A stretch of 64,000 bases of DNA, taken from the NCBI GenBank assembly GCA_963783085.1, contig CAWAMJ010000020.1, forward strand, positions 310,001 through 374,000, written 5' to 3'. The position numbers and the translations under genes were made by a program. Each line of letters begins with the position of its first letter. Positions within the stretch are counted from its first letter, which is position 1. Shown in pieces: positions 1 through 8,710 of the stretch. The stretch is from CAVYUC01 sp963783085 (GTDB lineage Bacteria > Bacteroidota > Bacteroidia > Bacteroidales > Prolixibacteraceae). The notes under the pieces were generated by a model. The model saw nothing but the letters and a program-made list of their open reading frames with translations. It had not been told where the DNA came from and did not search any database.

Positions 1-1131
1 GCCCCTGTTCTGGCCGGCGCCCGGCTCAGCGGGAAAATCGGGAACGATTGGCGGATTGGATTTATGAACATGGCCACCCAGGAAACCAGTAACCATCTGG
101 CAAGGAATTATGCAGTCGCTTCGGTTCAGAAGAAAGTTTTCGCCCGTTCCAATTTCGGATTCATTCTCGTTGACAAAGAATACTTTAACCAGCCGGCTGA
201 TACAGTGATGTATAATCGTGTGGCCGGTTTCGATTACAACCTGGCCAGTAAAGACAACATCTGGACCGGGAAGTTTTTTTACCACCGATCTTTTCAGCCT
301 GAAAGCCCCGACCACCAGTTTGCACAAGGGTTTGGAATTGCCTACAATACAAAACATCTGCAATTGGAACTGATGCAACGCTCAGTTGGTGAGAATTACA
401 AGGCCGAGGTCGGATATGTGCAGCGAACCGGGTACAATTTTATCAGTCCGGAAGCTGCCTACCTTTTTGTACCCAACAAACGCGTGGTAAGCCATGGTGT
501 TTTTATCGACTTCAGGTACTATTTCAATATGGATTTCGCTAAAATAGAACATGAAAATATATTTCGCTATGAATTTGAGTTTCAGGATCGTTCCCAATTT
601 TCATTCGGGTATCAGGATAATTTTGTACACCTGAACCGGAATTTCGACCCAACGCACATCAGCGAAACCTTTTTACCGTCAGGAACAGAATATAATTTTG
701 GCGGTGCTTTTGTAAATTATTTTTCTACCCGGAAATCGCTGTTCAACTGGCAGGCAGAAGCGGCAAAAGGAAAATTTTACAACGGGAAAATCCAGTACGT
801 CGACGGCCAAATGGGGTACCGGTTTCAACCATACGTGAATTTCATCCTGAATTTCAATTACACAGATATTGATCTGCCGGGTTCGTTCGAACGGGCGAAA
901 CTTTGGCTCGTCGGGCCAAAACTCGACCTTACTTTTACCGATAAAATTTTCCTTTCCACTTTTGTTCAGTATAACGAACAGATTGATAACATGAATATTA
1001 ACATGCGGTTTCAGTGGCGTTACCAACCGGTTTCCGATATTTTCATTGTTTATACGGATAATTATATTCCCGGAACCTGGAATTCCCGAAACAGGGCCAT
1101 TGTATTGAAAATGACATACTGGTTGAATTGA
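1..1131 (+). CDS. DUF5916-type outer-membrane protein, C-terminal part (5' end outside window)
   Basis: The reading frame is open from the first base of the window, so this is the C-terminal ~376 residues of a longer protein. The first residues carry the ARLSGKIGNDWRIGFMN stretch typical of DUF5916 proteins, which in Bacteroidota usually follow an N-terminal CBM9-like carbohydrate-binding domain. The rest is rich in alternating aromatic/polar strands (YRFQPYVNFILNFNYTD, NMRFQWRYQPVSDIFIVY) and ends on an aromatic-rich strand (KMTYWLN), which fits an outer-membrane beta-barrel. An internal ATG at 64 is not the true start. Substrate unknown; a role in surface glycan or peptide handling is only a family-level guess. 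Confidence 0.8.
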   Translation, partial: APVLAGARLSGKIGNDWRIGFMNMATQETSNHLARNYAVASVQKKVFARSNFGFILVDKEYFNQPADTVMYNRVAGFDYNLASKDNIWTGKFFYHRSFQPESPDHQFAQGFGIAYNTKHLQLELMQRSVGENYKAEVGYVQRTGYNFISPEAAYLFVPNKRVVSHGVFIDFRYYFNMDFAKIEHENIFRYEFEFQDRSQFSFGYQDNFVHLNRNFDPTHISETFLPSGTEYNFGGAFVNYFSTRKSLFNWQAEAAKGKFYNGKIQYVDGQMGYRFQPYVNFILNFNYTDIDLPGSFERAKLWLVGPKLDLTFTDKIFLSTFVQYNEQIDNMNINMRFQWRYQPVSDIFIVYTDNYIPGTWNSRNRAIVLKMTYWLN

Positions 1132-1194
1132 TTTTGACGGTTTTTTAAAATCAAATGAAGGAGCAATCCGGCGTACAGGTCGAATAAAACAAAA

Positions 1195-1202
1195 TATCTT
1201 TG
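1195..1202 (+). promoter_or_regulatory. Bacteroidota -7 promoter element of mdh
   Basis: TATCTTTG matches TAnnTTTG and lies about 65 nt upstream of the mdh start. No clear -33 TTTG is seen at the best distance, so the call is moderate. Confidence 0.45.
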
Positions 1203-1268
1203 TGCTTTTCGAAAACAAATTGTATTTTATCTGCCTAATTTCAAACCGTAAAAAAATTTCAGAAAAAA

Positions 1269-2204
1269 ATGAAAGTAACTGTAGTAGGAGCAGGAAACGT
1301 TGGCGCCACCTGTGCGCAAATTGTTGCCGAAAAAAACATTGTTAAGGAAGTAGTACTGGTAGATATAAAAGAAGGAGTATCGGAAGGTAAATCCCTTGAT
1401 TTGTGGCAAACAGCGCCGGTAAATTATTACGATACGCGTGTTGTAGGATCAACAAACGACTATTCGAAAACCGCCGGATCCGAAGTGGTGGTGATTACTT
1501 CGGGTGTGCCGCGGAAACCAGGAATGAGCCGCGACGATTTGATTTCGATTAACGCAGGTATTGTGAAAAGTGTGACTGAAAATGTGGTAAAGTATTCGCC
1601 AAAAGCGAAAATAATAGTAGTTGCCAACCCGCTGGACGTAATGACCTACGCGGCCTTTAAAACTTCCAAAAAACCAAAAAATGAAGTGATTGGAATGGCG
1701 GGAATTCTCGATACCGCCCGATACAGGGCATTTCTGGCCGAAGCGCTCGATGTTTCGCCACGCGATATTCAGGCATTGTTAATGGGCGGCCATGGCGATA
1801 CGATGGTGCCACTGCCGCGTTACACTACAGTTGCAGGTATTCCGGTAACGGAACTGATTGATGAAGAAAAATTAAATGCTATTGTGGAACGTACCAAAAA
1901 AGGCGGTGGCGAATTGGTGAACCTGATGGGGACTTCGGCATGGTATGCGCCCGGATCGGCTGCTGCCCAAATGGTGGAAGCAATTGTGATGGACCAAAAA
2001 CGAATTTTTCCCTGTTGCGTAAAACTCGACGGGGAATGGGGGTTGAAAGACATGTTTGTAGGCGCGCCGGTTAAACTGGGAAAAAACGGTGTGGAAGAAA
2101 TTATTGAAGTGGCGCTGAACGATGACGAAAAACAATTGTTGCATAATTCCGCAAAAGCAGTAAAAAATGTGATGGAAGTGCTGGACAATATGAATATTTT
2201 ATAA
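1269..2204 (+). CDS. mdh: Malate dehydrogenase
   Basis: A 311-residue NAD-dependent malate dehydrogenase of the LDH-like branch, interconverting malate and oxaloacetate in the cytoplasmic TCA cycle. The Rossmann motif GAGNVG is at residues 7-12. The substrate-binding arginines are in PRKPGMSR (R82, R88) and DTAR (R151), and the catalytic histidine is H175 in GGHGDTMVPL. Arg at position 82, where lactate dehydrogenases have Gln, supports malate as substrate. Length is normal for the family. It is preceded by a -7 promoter and followed by a hairpin terminator, so it is probably transcribed alone. Confidence 0.95.
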   Translation: MKVTVVGAGNVGATCAQIVAEKNIVKEVVLVDIKEGVSEGKSLDLWQTAPVNYYDTRVVGSTNDYSKTAGSEVVVITSGVPRKPGMSRDDLISINAGIVKSVTENVVKYSPKAKIIVVANPLDVMTYAAFKTSKKPKNEVIGMAGILDTARYRAFLAEALDVSPRDIQALLMGGHGDTMVPLPRYTTVAGIPVTELIDEEKLNAIVERTKKGGGELVNLMGTSAWYAPGSAAAQMVEAIVMDQKRIFPCCVKLDGEWGLKDMFVGAPVKLGKNGVEEIIEVALNDDEKQLLHNSAKAVKNVMEVLDNMNIL

Positions 2205-2248
2205 CACAAGGTTCTGTTGCAAACGAACTTTGGATACTATGAACAACT

Positions 2249-2282
2249 GGCTGGTTTGGATATTTCCGGACCAGCCGTTTTT
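2249..2282 (+). terminator. Intrinsic terminator after mdh
   Basis: A 7-bp stem GGCTGGT/ACCAGCC (2249-2255 and 2270-2276) is followed by a short T-run. It ends only ~12 nt before the next start codon. Confidence 0.7.
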
Positions 2283-2293
2283 ATGCGAATTCA

Positions 2294-2716
2294 ATGAAGA
2301 TTAAAATTCCTTTAAACATTATTGAACTCGAAAACGATAATTTTCATCCGGTGGTTTCGGGTGTTTTTACCGACGGAACTGAGGTGAACTGGATTATAGA
2401 CACCGGCGCCTCCAAAACAGTTTTCGATAAAAGCCTGCTAAAGCATTACACGATTTTGGATGATGATACCGAAGAAGTGCATTCTGCCGGAATTGGTGAG
2501 AAGCCGCTGGAAACCACTGCCGGTCGCTTAAATCCTTTTTATTTCGGAAAGCTGAAAGTAGAAATGGAAAAAGTGGCGTTGCTGAACCTGTCGCACATTA
2601 ACGATTTATATGCAAAAGCAACACAACTAAAAATTTGCGGGTTAATTGGCGGCGATTTTCTGGTGAAACATAAAGCAGTTATCGATTACAAGAGAAAAAT
2701 AATTACACTCTATTAA
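2294..2716 (+). CDS. Retropepsin-like aspartic protease family protein
   Basis: A 140-residue single-domain protein with the aspartyl-protease signature DTGASKTVFD, catalytic Asp36 in DTG (36-38), followed by a psi-loop-like GLIGGDFL near residue 117. Single-lobe members act as dimers. There is no signal peptide or membrane segment, so it is predicted cytoplasmic. It starts just after the mdh terminator. The family is common in Bacteroidota and its substrates are unknown. Confidence 0.8.
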   Translation: MKIKIPLNIIELENDNFHPVVSGVFTDGTEVNWIIDTGASKTVFDKSLLKHYTILDDDTEEVHSAGIGEKPLETTAGRLNPFYFGKLKVEMEKVALLNLSHINDLYAKATQLKICGLIGGDFLVKHKAVIDYKRKIITLY

Positions 2717-2787
2717 GTTACCGATTAATCCCGCTTTTTAAATACTTCCATTGTTTCAGCAACAATCCTGTTACGATAAGTTTTTAG

Positions 2788-2961
2788 TTCTACTTTGACA
2801 GATTAAATGAGAAAGCGATTTTTCTGATTTTTTACCCCAGCCCAACAAGGGGAGAAATCAGAAAAATCCCCGCCTGCAGTCGGGCAGGTATGCGGTTCCC
2901 CTTGGGGTTTAGGGTAAAACGCATGGATTTTTCGATTTTGGATAAATGTGTCAAAGTAGAA
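2788..2961. repeat. MITE-like palindromic element with 13-bp terminal inverted repeats
   Basis: TTCTACTTTGACA at 2788-2800 is repeated as its exact reverse complement at 2949-2961. Nested inside are ATTTTTCTGATTT against AAATCAGAAAAAT, TTTTACCC against GGGTAAAA, and small CCTGC/GCAGG and CCCC/GGGG hairpins. The right end supplies the last codons and the stop of the reverse-strand gene 2951..3337. There is no coding capacity. It looks like a non-autonomous mobile or REP-type element; copy number elsewhere cannot be seen. Confidence 0.6.
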
Positions 2962-3337
2962 TTAGGGAATGCTTTTTAAATTTCTGAAAATCCCAGTCGT
3001 ATTTTTCCAAAAGTTTCAAATCCTCATTCCAAACAAATGAGGTTGCATTAAATTTTTTATTTTCTGAAACCACCACAACATCTTCCTTCCGGTATTCATC
3101 GCCTTCAAAGTAAGCCAGCATCTTCATCGATTTCGCGTCCACATCCATCACCAGCATTCCCGTCACTTTTGAATTCTCTTCCGGAACAATGGCCGGATAA
3201 TCAGAACCTTTTACCGCAAACCGTCTAAACCCGTGCAGAACTGCCGGGATTAAACTGAATTTTTCACCTGTTAATTTTTCAATCAATTCAGGAAAAAGGA
3301 GAGAGCCATATACAAACAGATTTTGCATAATTTTCAA
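2951..3337 (-). CDS. Gamma-glutamylcyclotransferase (AIG2-like) family protein
   Basis: A 128-residue protein of the GGCT/AIG2 fold. It begins with FVYGSLL, the glycine-loop motif of the family, and has the expected acidic residue in AYFEGDEY near position 75. Relatives cyclise gamma-glutamyl peptides, but many bacterial members have no known substrate. The start may be the ATG at 3328 (MQNLFVYG) rather than 3337. The final residues ILL and the TGA lie inside the right inverted repeat of the palindromic element, so the original C-terminus may have been altered. Confidence 0.75.
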   Translation of the reverse strand: MKIMQNLFVYGSLLFPELIEKLTGEKFSLIPAVLHGFRRFAVKGSDYPAIVPEENSKVTGMLVMDVDAKSMKMLAYFEGDEYRKEDVVVVSENKKFNATSFVWNEDLKLLEKYDWDFQKFKKHSLILL

Positions 3338-3372
3338 AAATCAGGAAACGCCACAAATTTACAATCCGCACG

Positions 3373-3403
3373 TTTGTAAACCTGAACTATTTAGGTATAT
3401 TTG
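3373..3403 (+). promoter_or_regulatory. Promoter (TTTG-N19-TATATTTG) of the 3423 gene
   Basis: TTTG at 3373-3376 and TATATTTG at 3396-3403 with a 19-nt spacer form a near-perfect Bacteroidota housekeeping promoter. The start codon lies 20 nt downstream, giving a very short leader. Confidence 0.75.
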
Positions 3404-3422
3404 CGACGCTCAAAAAACAACG

Positions 3423-3830
3423 GTGAAATTAAAGTTACACATATCGAATAAAATAGTTTTGCGCCTTGCCCTTTTCCTGGGAATTATAGGCGCTGCATCG
3501 GTTTTTGATGCCCGTTTCGATCAAGCCGGAGATTCAGCAGAAAAAGAAAACAAAGACGATGATCAACAGCAGTCTTCCAACGAACACGGTGTCGTTTATC
3601 TTTTCAGCCAATATAATCCGGTAACAATTTCAGCCCAAAAAATTTCAAGCAGGAAACCTGTTGATGAACTGCACGACCGGTTGCTTCAAAAATACCACGA
3701 AGTAAGAAACAGTAAATTTTTAAAACCGGAAGAAAACATCCCGAAAGTGCCTCTTTATCTGGCTTTTCATAACCTGGTATTCCGAAATTCCAGGTGGGGT
3801 ATGCCCGATGACGAACCTCCGCTTGTCTAA
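3423..3830 (+). CDS. Hypothetical membrane-anchored or secreted protein
   Basis: A 135-residue protein starting with GTG and not recognised as any family. One hydrophobic segment (about residues 10-27, IVLRLALFLGIIGAASVF) can serve as a signal anchor or uncleaved signal. It is followed by an acidic, Gln-rich linker (about 33-50) and a basic/aromatic C-terminal part. A strong promoter immediately upstream argues that it is expressed. It lies 114 nt before secDF on the same strand, so the two may be co-transcribed. Confidence 0.55.
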   Translation: MKLKLHISNKIVLRLALFLGIIGAASVFDARFDQAGDSAEKENKDDDQQQSSNEHGVVYLFSQYNPVTISAQKISSRKPVDELHDRLLQKYHEVRNSKFLKPEENIPKVPLYLAFHNLVFRNSRWGMPDDEPPLV

Positions 3831-3943
3831 TCTTTGTTTACTTCATTCGAAGCATTCCACACTCATGATCGCGGAAGGTTTCTAGTTTTTCATATCGAAT
3901 TTAATAATCAGCAAAAAATAAATCATTTTTAAATTAAAATCAC

Positions 3944-6900
3944 ATGCAAAATAAAGGTGCAATATTAACACTCGCCATTTTGTTCGCAGCGGTTTGTTTT
4001 TACCAATTGACTTTTACATGGAAAGCCAAACAGGTTGAAAAGCATGCTGTTGAATATGCACAGGGCGATCCTCAGAAAGAGGATTTCTATCTCGATTCGA
4101 TTTCGGGAGAGGTTGTTTACAACTTTCTGGGTCTTAAAAAGTTTACTTACAAAGATGTTAAGGAACTTGAAATGAACCTGGGGCTCGACCTCAAAGGCGG
4201 AATGAACGTTACCCTGGAAGTTGAAGTCGAAGATCTTATCCGTGCATTGTCAAACTACAGCCAGGATTCTACATTTAACGCAGCGCTCCGCAGGGCTACG
4301 CAAATGCAGAAACAAAGTCAGGAAGATTATGTGGTGCTTTTCGGACAGGCGTTCGAACAAATCGATCCGAATGCTAAACTGGCTTCGATTTTTAACACGC
4401 TTGAACTGCGCGATAAAATTAATTTCAATTCCACCAACGCAGAGGTGTTGAGTGTTATCCGGCGGGAAACAAACGCTGCCATTGATAACGCATTTAACAT
4501 TCTGCGAACCCGTATCGACCGCTTTGGCGTTGCACAGCCAAACATCCAGCAGTTACAAACCAAAGGTCGCATTTTAGTTGAGCTGCCGGGTGTGAAAGAC
4601 CAAAACCGGGTACGGAACCTGTTGCAGGGAACCGCAAAGCTCGAGTTTTGGGAAACCTATGAAAATCAAGATGTTTATCCTTATTTGGTCCAGGCCAACG
4701 AACGGATTAAAAACATGCAGGAATCGGGCGGATTCGAGAGCGGCCAGGTTGCCGGCGAAAAAGGTTCGGAAACTGCAACTGAAAATCAAAATGATACGGC
4801 TACTGCTGAAACCGATACCACCGGCGCCGAAAATTCGTTGTTGTCGGAGCTGGAATCCGGTGCTGAAAATGATACTACAGCAGGAATCAACAACCTTGAA
4901 AACTTCAAGGAAGAATACCCGTTGTTTGCGGTACTGAATCCCAGCACCACCCAAAACGGACAATTGCTGAATGGTCCTGCGGTTGGTATTGCGCACGCAA
5001 AAGACACTGCATTAGTTGATGAATACTTGCGCGCCGAACAGGTGAAAAGCCTTTTCCCAAGGAACATGATGTTTCGCTGGGCTGCAAAATCAGTAGACGA
5101 AGCAGGGAACTACTACAGGCTGATTGCTTTAAAAGTAACAACACGCGATGGCCAGCCACCGCTAACCGGCGACGTTATTGTGGATGCGAGACAGGATTAC
5201 GACCAGTTTGGTTCCAATCCCGAAGTTGCCATGTCGATGAATAGTGAAGGGGCAAAAGTCTGGGAAAGAATGACCAAAGAAAACATCGGTAAATCAATTG
5301 CCATTGTTCTCGACGGATATGTACGCTCGTTCCCGACGGTACAAAATGAAATCTCGGGAGGCCGCTCCAGTATTACCGGCCTGGAAAGTATTGAAGAAGC
5401 GAACGACCTCGCCAACATATTGAAGTCGGGAAAAATGCCGGCGCCTGCACGAATCATTCAGGAAGAAATTGTTGGTCCGTCGCTGGGTAAAGAAGCCATC
5501 AACGCAGGTATGTATTCATTTTTAATTGCTTTCCTGCTGGTACTGATTTACATGTTGTTCTTCTACAGCAAAGATGCGGGGTTGGCAGCCAACATTGCCC
5601 TTATCACCAACATGTTTTTTATCATTGGTGTATTGGCTTCTCTGGGTGCAACATTAACGCTGCCGGGAATTGCAGGTATCGTACTTACCATCGGTATGTC
5701 TGTTGATGCCAATGTTTTGATTTACGAAAGGGTACAGGAAGAATTACGCGCCGGGAAAGGTGTTAAACTAGCGGTTTCCGATGGTTACAAAAACGCATAT
5801 TCAGCCATTATCGACGGCCAGGTAACAACCCTGTTAACCGGTATTGTGCTGTATGTTTTTGGTTCCGGTCCTATTAAAGGTTTTGCCACTACTTTGATTA
5901 TTGGTATCATCACTTCCTTGTTTACCGCAATATTTATTACCAGGTTAATTTTTGAATACCAGTTGGGAAAAAATAAGAGAATTCATTTTACTTCCACATT
6001 TACCGATAACTGGTTAAGAAATACAGCCATTAAATTCCTCGAGAAAAGGAAGATTTTCTATATTATTTCCGGAATCTTAATCGTAGTGTCGATTGGTTCA
6101 CTGGCTACCCGCGGATTGAATTACGGTATCGATTTCAAAGGTGGACGGACCTACGTTGTCCGTTTCGATCAGGAAGTTCAGGTGGCCGACGTTCAGAAAG
6201 CGCTTGCGGCAGTTTATGGCGAAGCCCCCGAAGTGAAAACGTTTGGCGAAAGCGATCAGGTGAAAATCACTACCGAATATAAAATCGCTGACAACAGCGA
6301 AAATGTAGATAACGAAGTTGAAGCGCTGTTGATGCAGGGGCTGCAACAGGCTGGTTTTATCCCGGATAATGTGACCCTGGAAGAATTCACTTCTGATTAT
6401 CAGATGAGTTCACAGAAAGTAGGTCCGACTATTTCCGACGATATTCGAAAAGAAGCAGCCATTGCCATCGTATTTTCGCTTATCATTATTTTTCTTTATA
6501 TTCTGGTGCGTTTCCGCAACTGGCAATTTGGTTTGGGCGCAGTAGCTGCCCTGGCCCACGACTCGTTAATCACACTCGGCATTTTTTCACTGTTGTACGG
6601 TTTGCTGCCGTTCTCGCTCGAAATCGATCAGGCCTTTATTGCGGCCATATTAACGGTGGTTGGTTATTCCATCAACGATACGGTGGTGGTTTTCGACCGC
6701 ATCAGGGAATATCTGAAATTATATCCGAAACGCGAGCGCGATACTAATGTCGACAGCGCATTGAACAGCACACTTCGCCGTACGTTCAGTACTTCATTGT
6801 CAACATTCGTGGTATTGCTTGCTATCTTCCTGTTTGGCGGTGCAACCATTCGCGGCTTTACATTTGCGTTGCTGGTTGGTATAGTAGTCGGAACGTATTC

Positions 6901-6979
6901 TTCCGTATTTATTGCAACACCAATAGCGTTTGATACCCAGAAACGGATTTCAAAAGTTGTTGCCAAAAGAAAAAAATAA
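3944..6979 (+). CDS. secDF: SecDF fused protein translocase subunit
   Basis: A 1011-residue fusion of SecD and SecF, inner-membrane RND-like factors that use the proton-motive force to pull exported proteins off SecYEG. TM1 is at residues 5-24, and the SecD motif GLDLKGG is at 80-86. A SecD transmembrane bundle lies around 510-680. The SecF half begins near 695 with its own TM and the motif NYGIDFKGG, and the SecF bundle fills about 820-1000. An acidic, Thr/Glu/Asn-rich low-complexity insert (about 255-315) interrupts the periplasmic part. A strong terminator follows. Confidence 0.95.
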   Translation: MQNKGAILTLAILFAAVCFYQLTFTWKAKQVEKHAVEYAQGDPQKEDFYLDSISGEVVYNFLGLKKFTYKDVKELEMNLGLDLKGGMNVTLEVEVEDLIRALSNYSQDSTFNAALRRATQMQKQSQEDYVVLFGQAFEQIDPNAKLASIFNTLELRDKINFNSTNAEVLSVIRRETNAAIDNAFNILRTRIDRFGVAQPNIQQLQTKGRILVELPGVKDQNRVRNLLQGTAKLEFWETYENQDVYPYLVQANERIKNMQESGGFESGQVAGEKGSETATENQNDTATAETDTTGAENSLLSELESGAENDTTAGINNLENFKEEYPLFAVLNPSTTQNGQLLNGPAVGIAHAKDTALVDEYLRAEQVKSLFPRNMMFRWAAKSVDEAGNYYRLIALKVTTRDGQPPLTGDVIVDARQDYDQFGSNPEVAMSMNSEGAKVWERMTKENIGKSIAIVLDGYVRSFPTVQNEISGGRSSITGLESIEEANDLANILKSGKMPAPARIIQEEIVGPSLGKEAINAGMYSFLIAFLLVLIYMLFFYSKDAGLAANIALITNMFFIIGVLASLGATLTLPGIAGIVLTIGMSVDANVLIYERVQEELRAGKGVKLAVSDGYKNAYSAIIDGQVTTLLTGIVLYVFGSGPIKGFATTLIIGIITSLFTAIFITRLIFEYQLGKNKRIHFTSTFTDNWLRNTAIKFLEKRKIFYIISGILIVVSIGSLATRGLNYGIDFKGGRTYVVRFDQEVQVADVQKALAAVYGEAPEVKTFGESDQVKITTEYKIADNSENVDNEVEALLMQGLQQAGFIPDNVTLEEFTSDYQMSSQKVGPTISDDIRKEAAIAIVFSLIIIFLYILVRFRNWQFGLGAVAALAHDSLITLGIFSLLYGLLPFSLEIDQAFIAAILTVVGYSINDTVVVFDRIREYLKLYPKRERDTNVDSALNSTLRRTFSTSLSTFVVLLAIFLFGGATIRGFTFALLVGIVVGTYSSVFIATPIAFDTQKRISKVVAKRKK

Positions 6980-7003
6980 TCAATTGATATAGAATTGAAT
7001 AAG

Positions 7004-7037
7004 AATCCGGCCGGAGAAATCCAGCCGGATTTTTTTA
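7004..7037 (+). terminator. Intrinsic terminator after secDF
   Basis: Stem AATCCGGC/GCCGGATT (7004-7011 and 7024-7031) is followed by a run of T. Confidence 0.85.
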
Positions 7038-7149
7038 ATCTGTTAATTCTGTTTTCAAATTTGTTTTCATAAAAAGCCAGGGATGCCAATCGTTTTTAAA
7101 TCAAATTGATTTAAAAGTTTTACGGATTAAAATGACAATACATATTTTG

Positions 7150-7157
7150 TATATTTG
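7150..7157 (+). promoter_or_regulatory. -7 promoter element of tatA
   Basis: TATATTTG sits 28 nt before the tatA ATG. The -33 region is AT-rich without a clear TTTG. Confidence 0.5.
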
Positions 7158-7185
7158 CATCCAATATCAAATAATTAAGGTATAA

Positions 7186-7629
7186 ATGGGAAGTTATATA
7201 TTGTTCATTAGCGGTGGAGAAATTGTTTTGGTAATGTTGCTGGCGCTTTTGTTTTTCGGGTCGAAAGCCATTCCCGATATTGCTAAAACACTGGGAAAAG
7301 GAATGCGGGAATTTAAAAAAGCAACCAACGAAATTAAGCGGGAAATTAACGATTATTCATCCGATTTCAGGAAAGATATCGACGAAGTCCAATCGTCGGT
7401 AAGGAAGGATTTGAATGATGTTAAATCGTCAGTAAAAAAGAACCTCGACGACGTTGAATCTACTGTAAAAAAAGAAACTGAAGTTTTAAAAAAAGATATC
7501 GACGAGGTATCGGAATCGGTTGAAAAGAATTCAACAGAAATAAATAAAAGCAAAAGCGGAAAATCGTCTTCGTTAAAAGAAGAAAGCGGAACAGGTGAAA
7601 ACTGGACTCCCGACCCATACGACGATTAA
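7186..7629 (+). CDS. tatA: Sec-independent translocase TatA/E with long hendecad-repeat tail
   Basis: A 147-residue TatA/Hcf106 family pore subunit. The N-terminal transmembrane helix (about 8-24) runs into the FG hinge and the amphipathic helix (FGSKAIPDIAKTLGKGM, 24-40). The rest is unusual. Residues 66-116 carry 11-residue repeats (DEVQSSVRKDL, NDVKSSVKKNL, DDVESTVKKET, then DEVSESVEKNS), predicting a long charged right-handed coiled coil. The C-terminus is acidic. It is followed after 22 nt by the antiporter gene. The tatC gene is at 19856 on the other strand. Confidence 0.9.
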   Translation: MGSYILFISGGEIVLVMLLALLFFGSKAIPDIAKTLGKGMREFKKATNEIKREINDYSSDFRKDIDEVQSSVRKDLNDVKSSVKKNLDDVESTVKKETEVLKKDIDEVSESVEKNSTEINKSKSGKSSSLKEESGTGENWTPDPYDD

Positions 7630-7651
7630 ACGATAACCAAAGCCAGGGAAT

Positions 7652-8686
7652 ATGATTGCAGTTTATGCTCTGGCAATGTTGGCATGTTTTATTTTGCTCG
7701 CCCGCGTTGTCGATCAGTTTTTTGTTTCATCACTGGATAAAATATCAGCAGACCTTCGTTTGTCGAGCGATGCAGCCGGGGCCACTTTGATGGCGGTAGG
7801 TTCGAGCGCACCGGAATTATTCGTGGCGCTTTTTTCTGTGTTGAAACCCGGAAATCATCAGATGATAGGAATTGGCAGCATTGTAGGCAGCGCCATCTTT
7901 AACCTGCTGGTTATCGTAGGAGCGGCTGCCCTCGTGCGAAATGCGAGGCTTACCTGGCAACCAATTGTTCGCGATTTGTTTTTTTACACCATTGCTGTTG
8001 GACTGCTGGTGTGGTTTATCCTCGACGGACGGTTTTCGTTTTCCGAGGCTGTTATATTCCTGATTGTTTATGCAGTTTATGTTGTAGCTGTCGTTTTTTG
8101 GCGCAAAATTCTACCGTACAAAGAACAGCATTTCGAAATTCCCGAAGAAACTGTCAAAGGTACTGGTATAAAAGGCTTGTTCGACAACACGTTGCATTTT
8201 GTTTTTCCAGAGAAAGAGCAGTATTACAGGGTTTTTTTTCTATCTATTATTTTAATTGCGGCTTTGAGTTGGGCGTTGGTTGAACTGGCCGTTGTTATCT
8301 CCGAAGGGTTGAATATTCCTGAAGCAATTATTGCCCTCACGGTGCTGGCCATTGGGACTTCCATTCCCGATTTGTTTTCATCACTCATTGTTGCCAGGCA
8401 GGGGCGCGGCGAAATGGCAGTTAGCAATGCAATCGGATCCAATATTTTTGATATTCTTTTCGGGCTGGGGCTGCCAATGTTGATTTTTATGGGATTGCAC
8501 GGTGGCTGTGTAAATGCCGGGAGCAGCGATTTAACAAGTTCTTCCGTCATTTTGTTTGCTTCTGTCATTCTGCTTTTCCTGATGTTGTTGTTTTCGAAAT
8601 GGAAAATCGGGAAAGTTTCCGGGTCAATTCTGATAGGTTTATACGTTTTTTACGTAGCGCGTGAAATAATAAAACTTTACATTTGA
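7652..8686 (+). CDS. Calcium/sodium antiporter, CaCA (YrbG-like) family
   Basis: A 344-residue, ~10-TM inner-membrane cation exchanger. Both alpha-repeats are present: GSSAPELFVALFSV near residue 51 with GSIVGSAIFNLLV after it, and GTSIPDLFSSLIVARQG near 237 with SNAIGSNIFDILFGLG after it. The conserved acidic residues in the PE and PD motifs are the ion ligands. It probably exports Ca2+ against Na+ or H+. It lies between tatA and lolD on the same strand with short gaps, suggesting one transcript. Confidence 0.88.
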   Translation: MIAVYALAMLACFILLARVVDQFFVSSLDKISADLRLSSDAAGATLMAVGSSAPELFVALFSVLKPGNHQMIGIGSIVGSAIFNLLVIVGAAALVRNARLTWQPIVRDLFFYTIAVGLLVWFILDGRFSFSEAVIFLIVYAVYVVAVVFWRKILPYKEQHFEIPEETVKGTGIKGLFDNTLHFVFPEKEQYYRVFFLSIILIAALSWALVELAVVISEGLNIPEAIIALTVLAIGTSIPDLFSSLIVARQGRGEMAVSNAIGSNIFDILFGLGLPMLIFMGLHGGCVNAGSSDLTSSSVILFASVILLFLMLLFSKWKIGKVSGSILIGLYVFYVAREIIKLYI

Positions 8687-8710
8687 TTTTTTAATTCAAA
8701 TTTCGAACAA

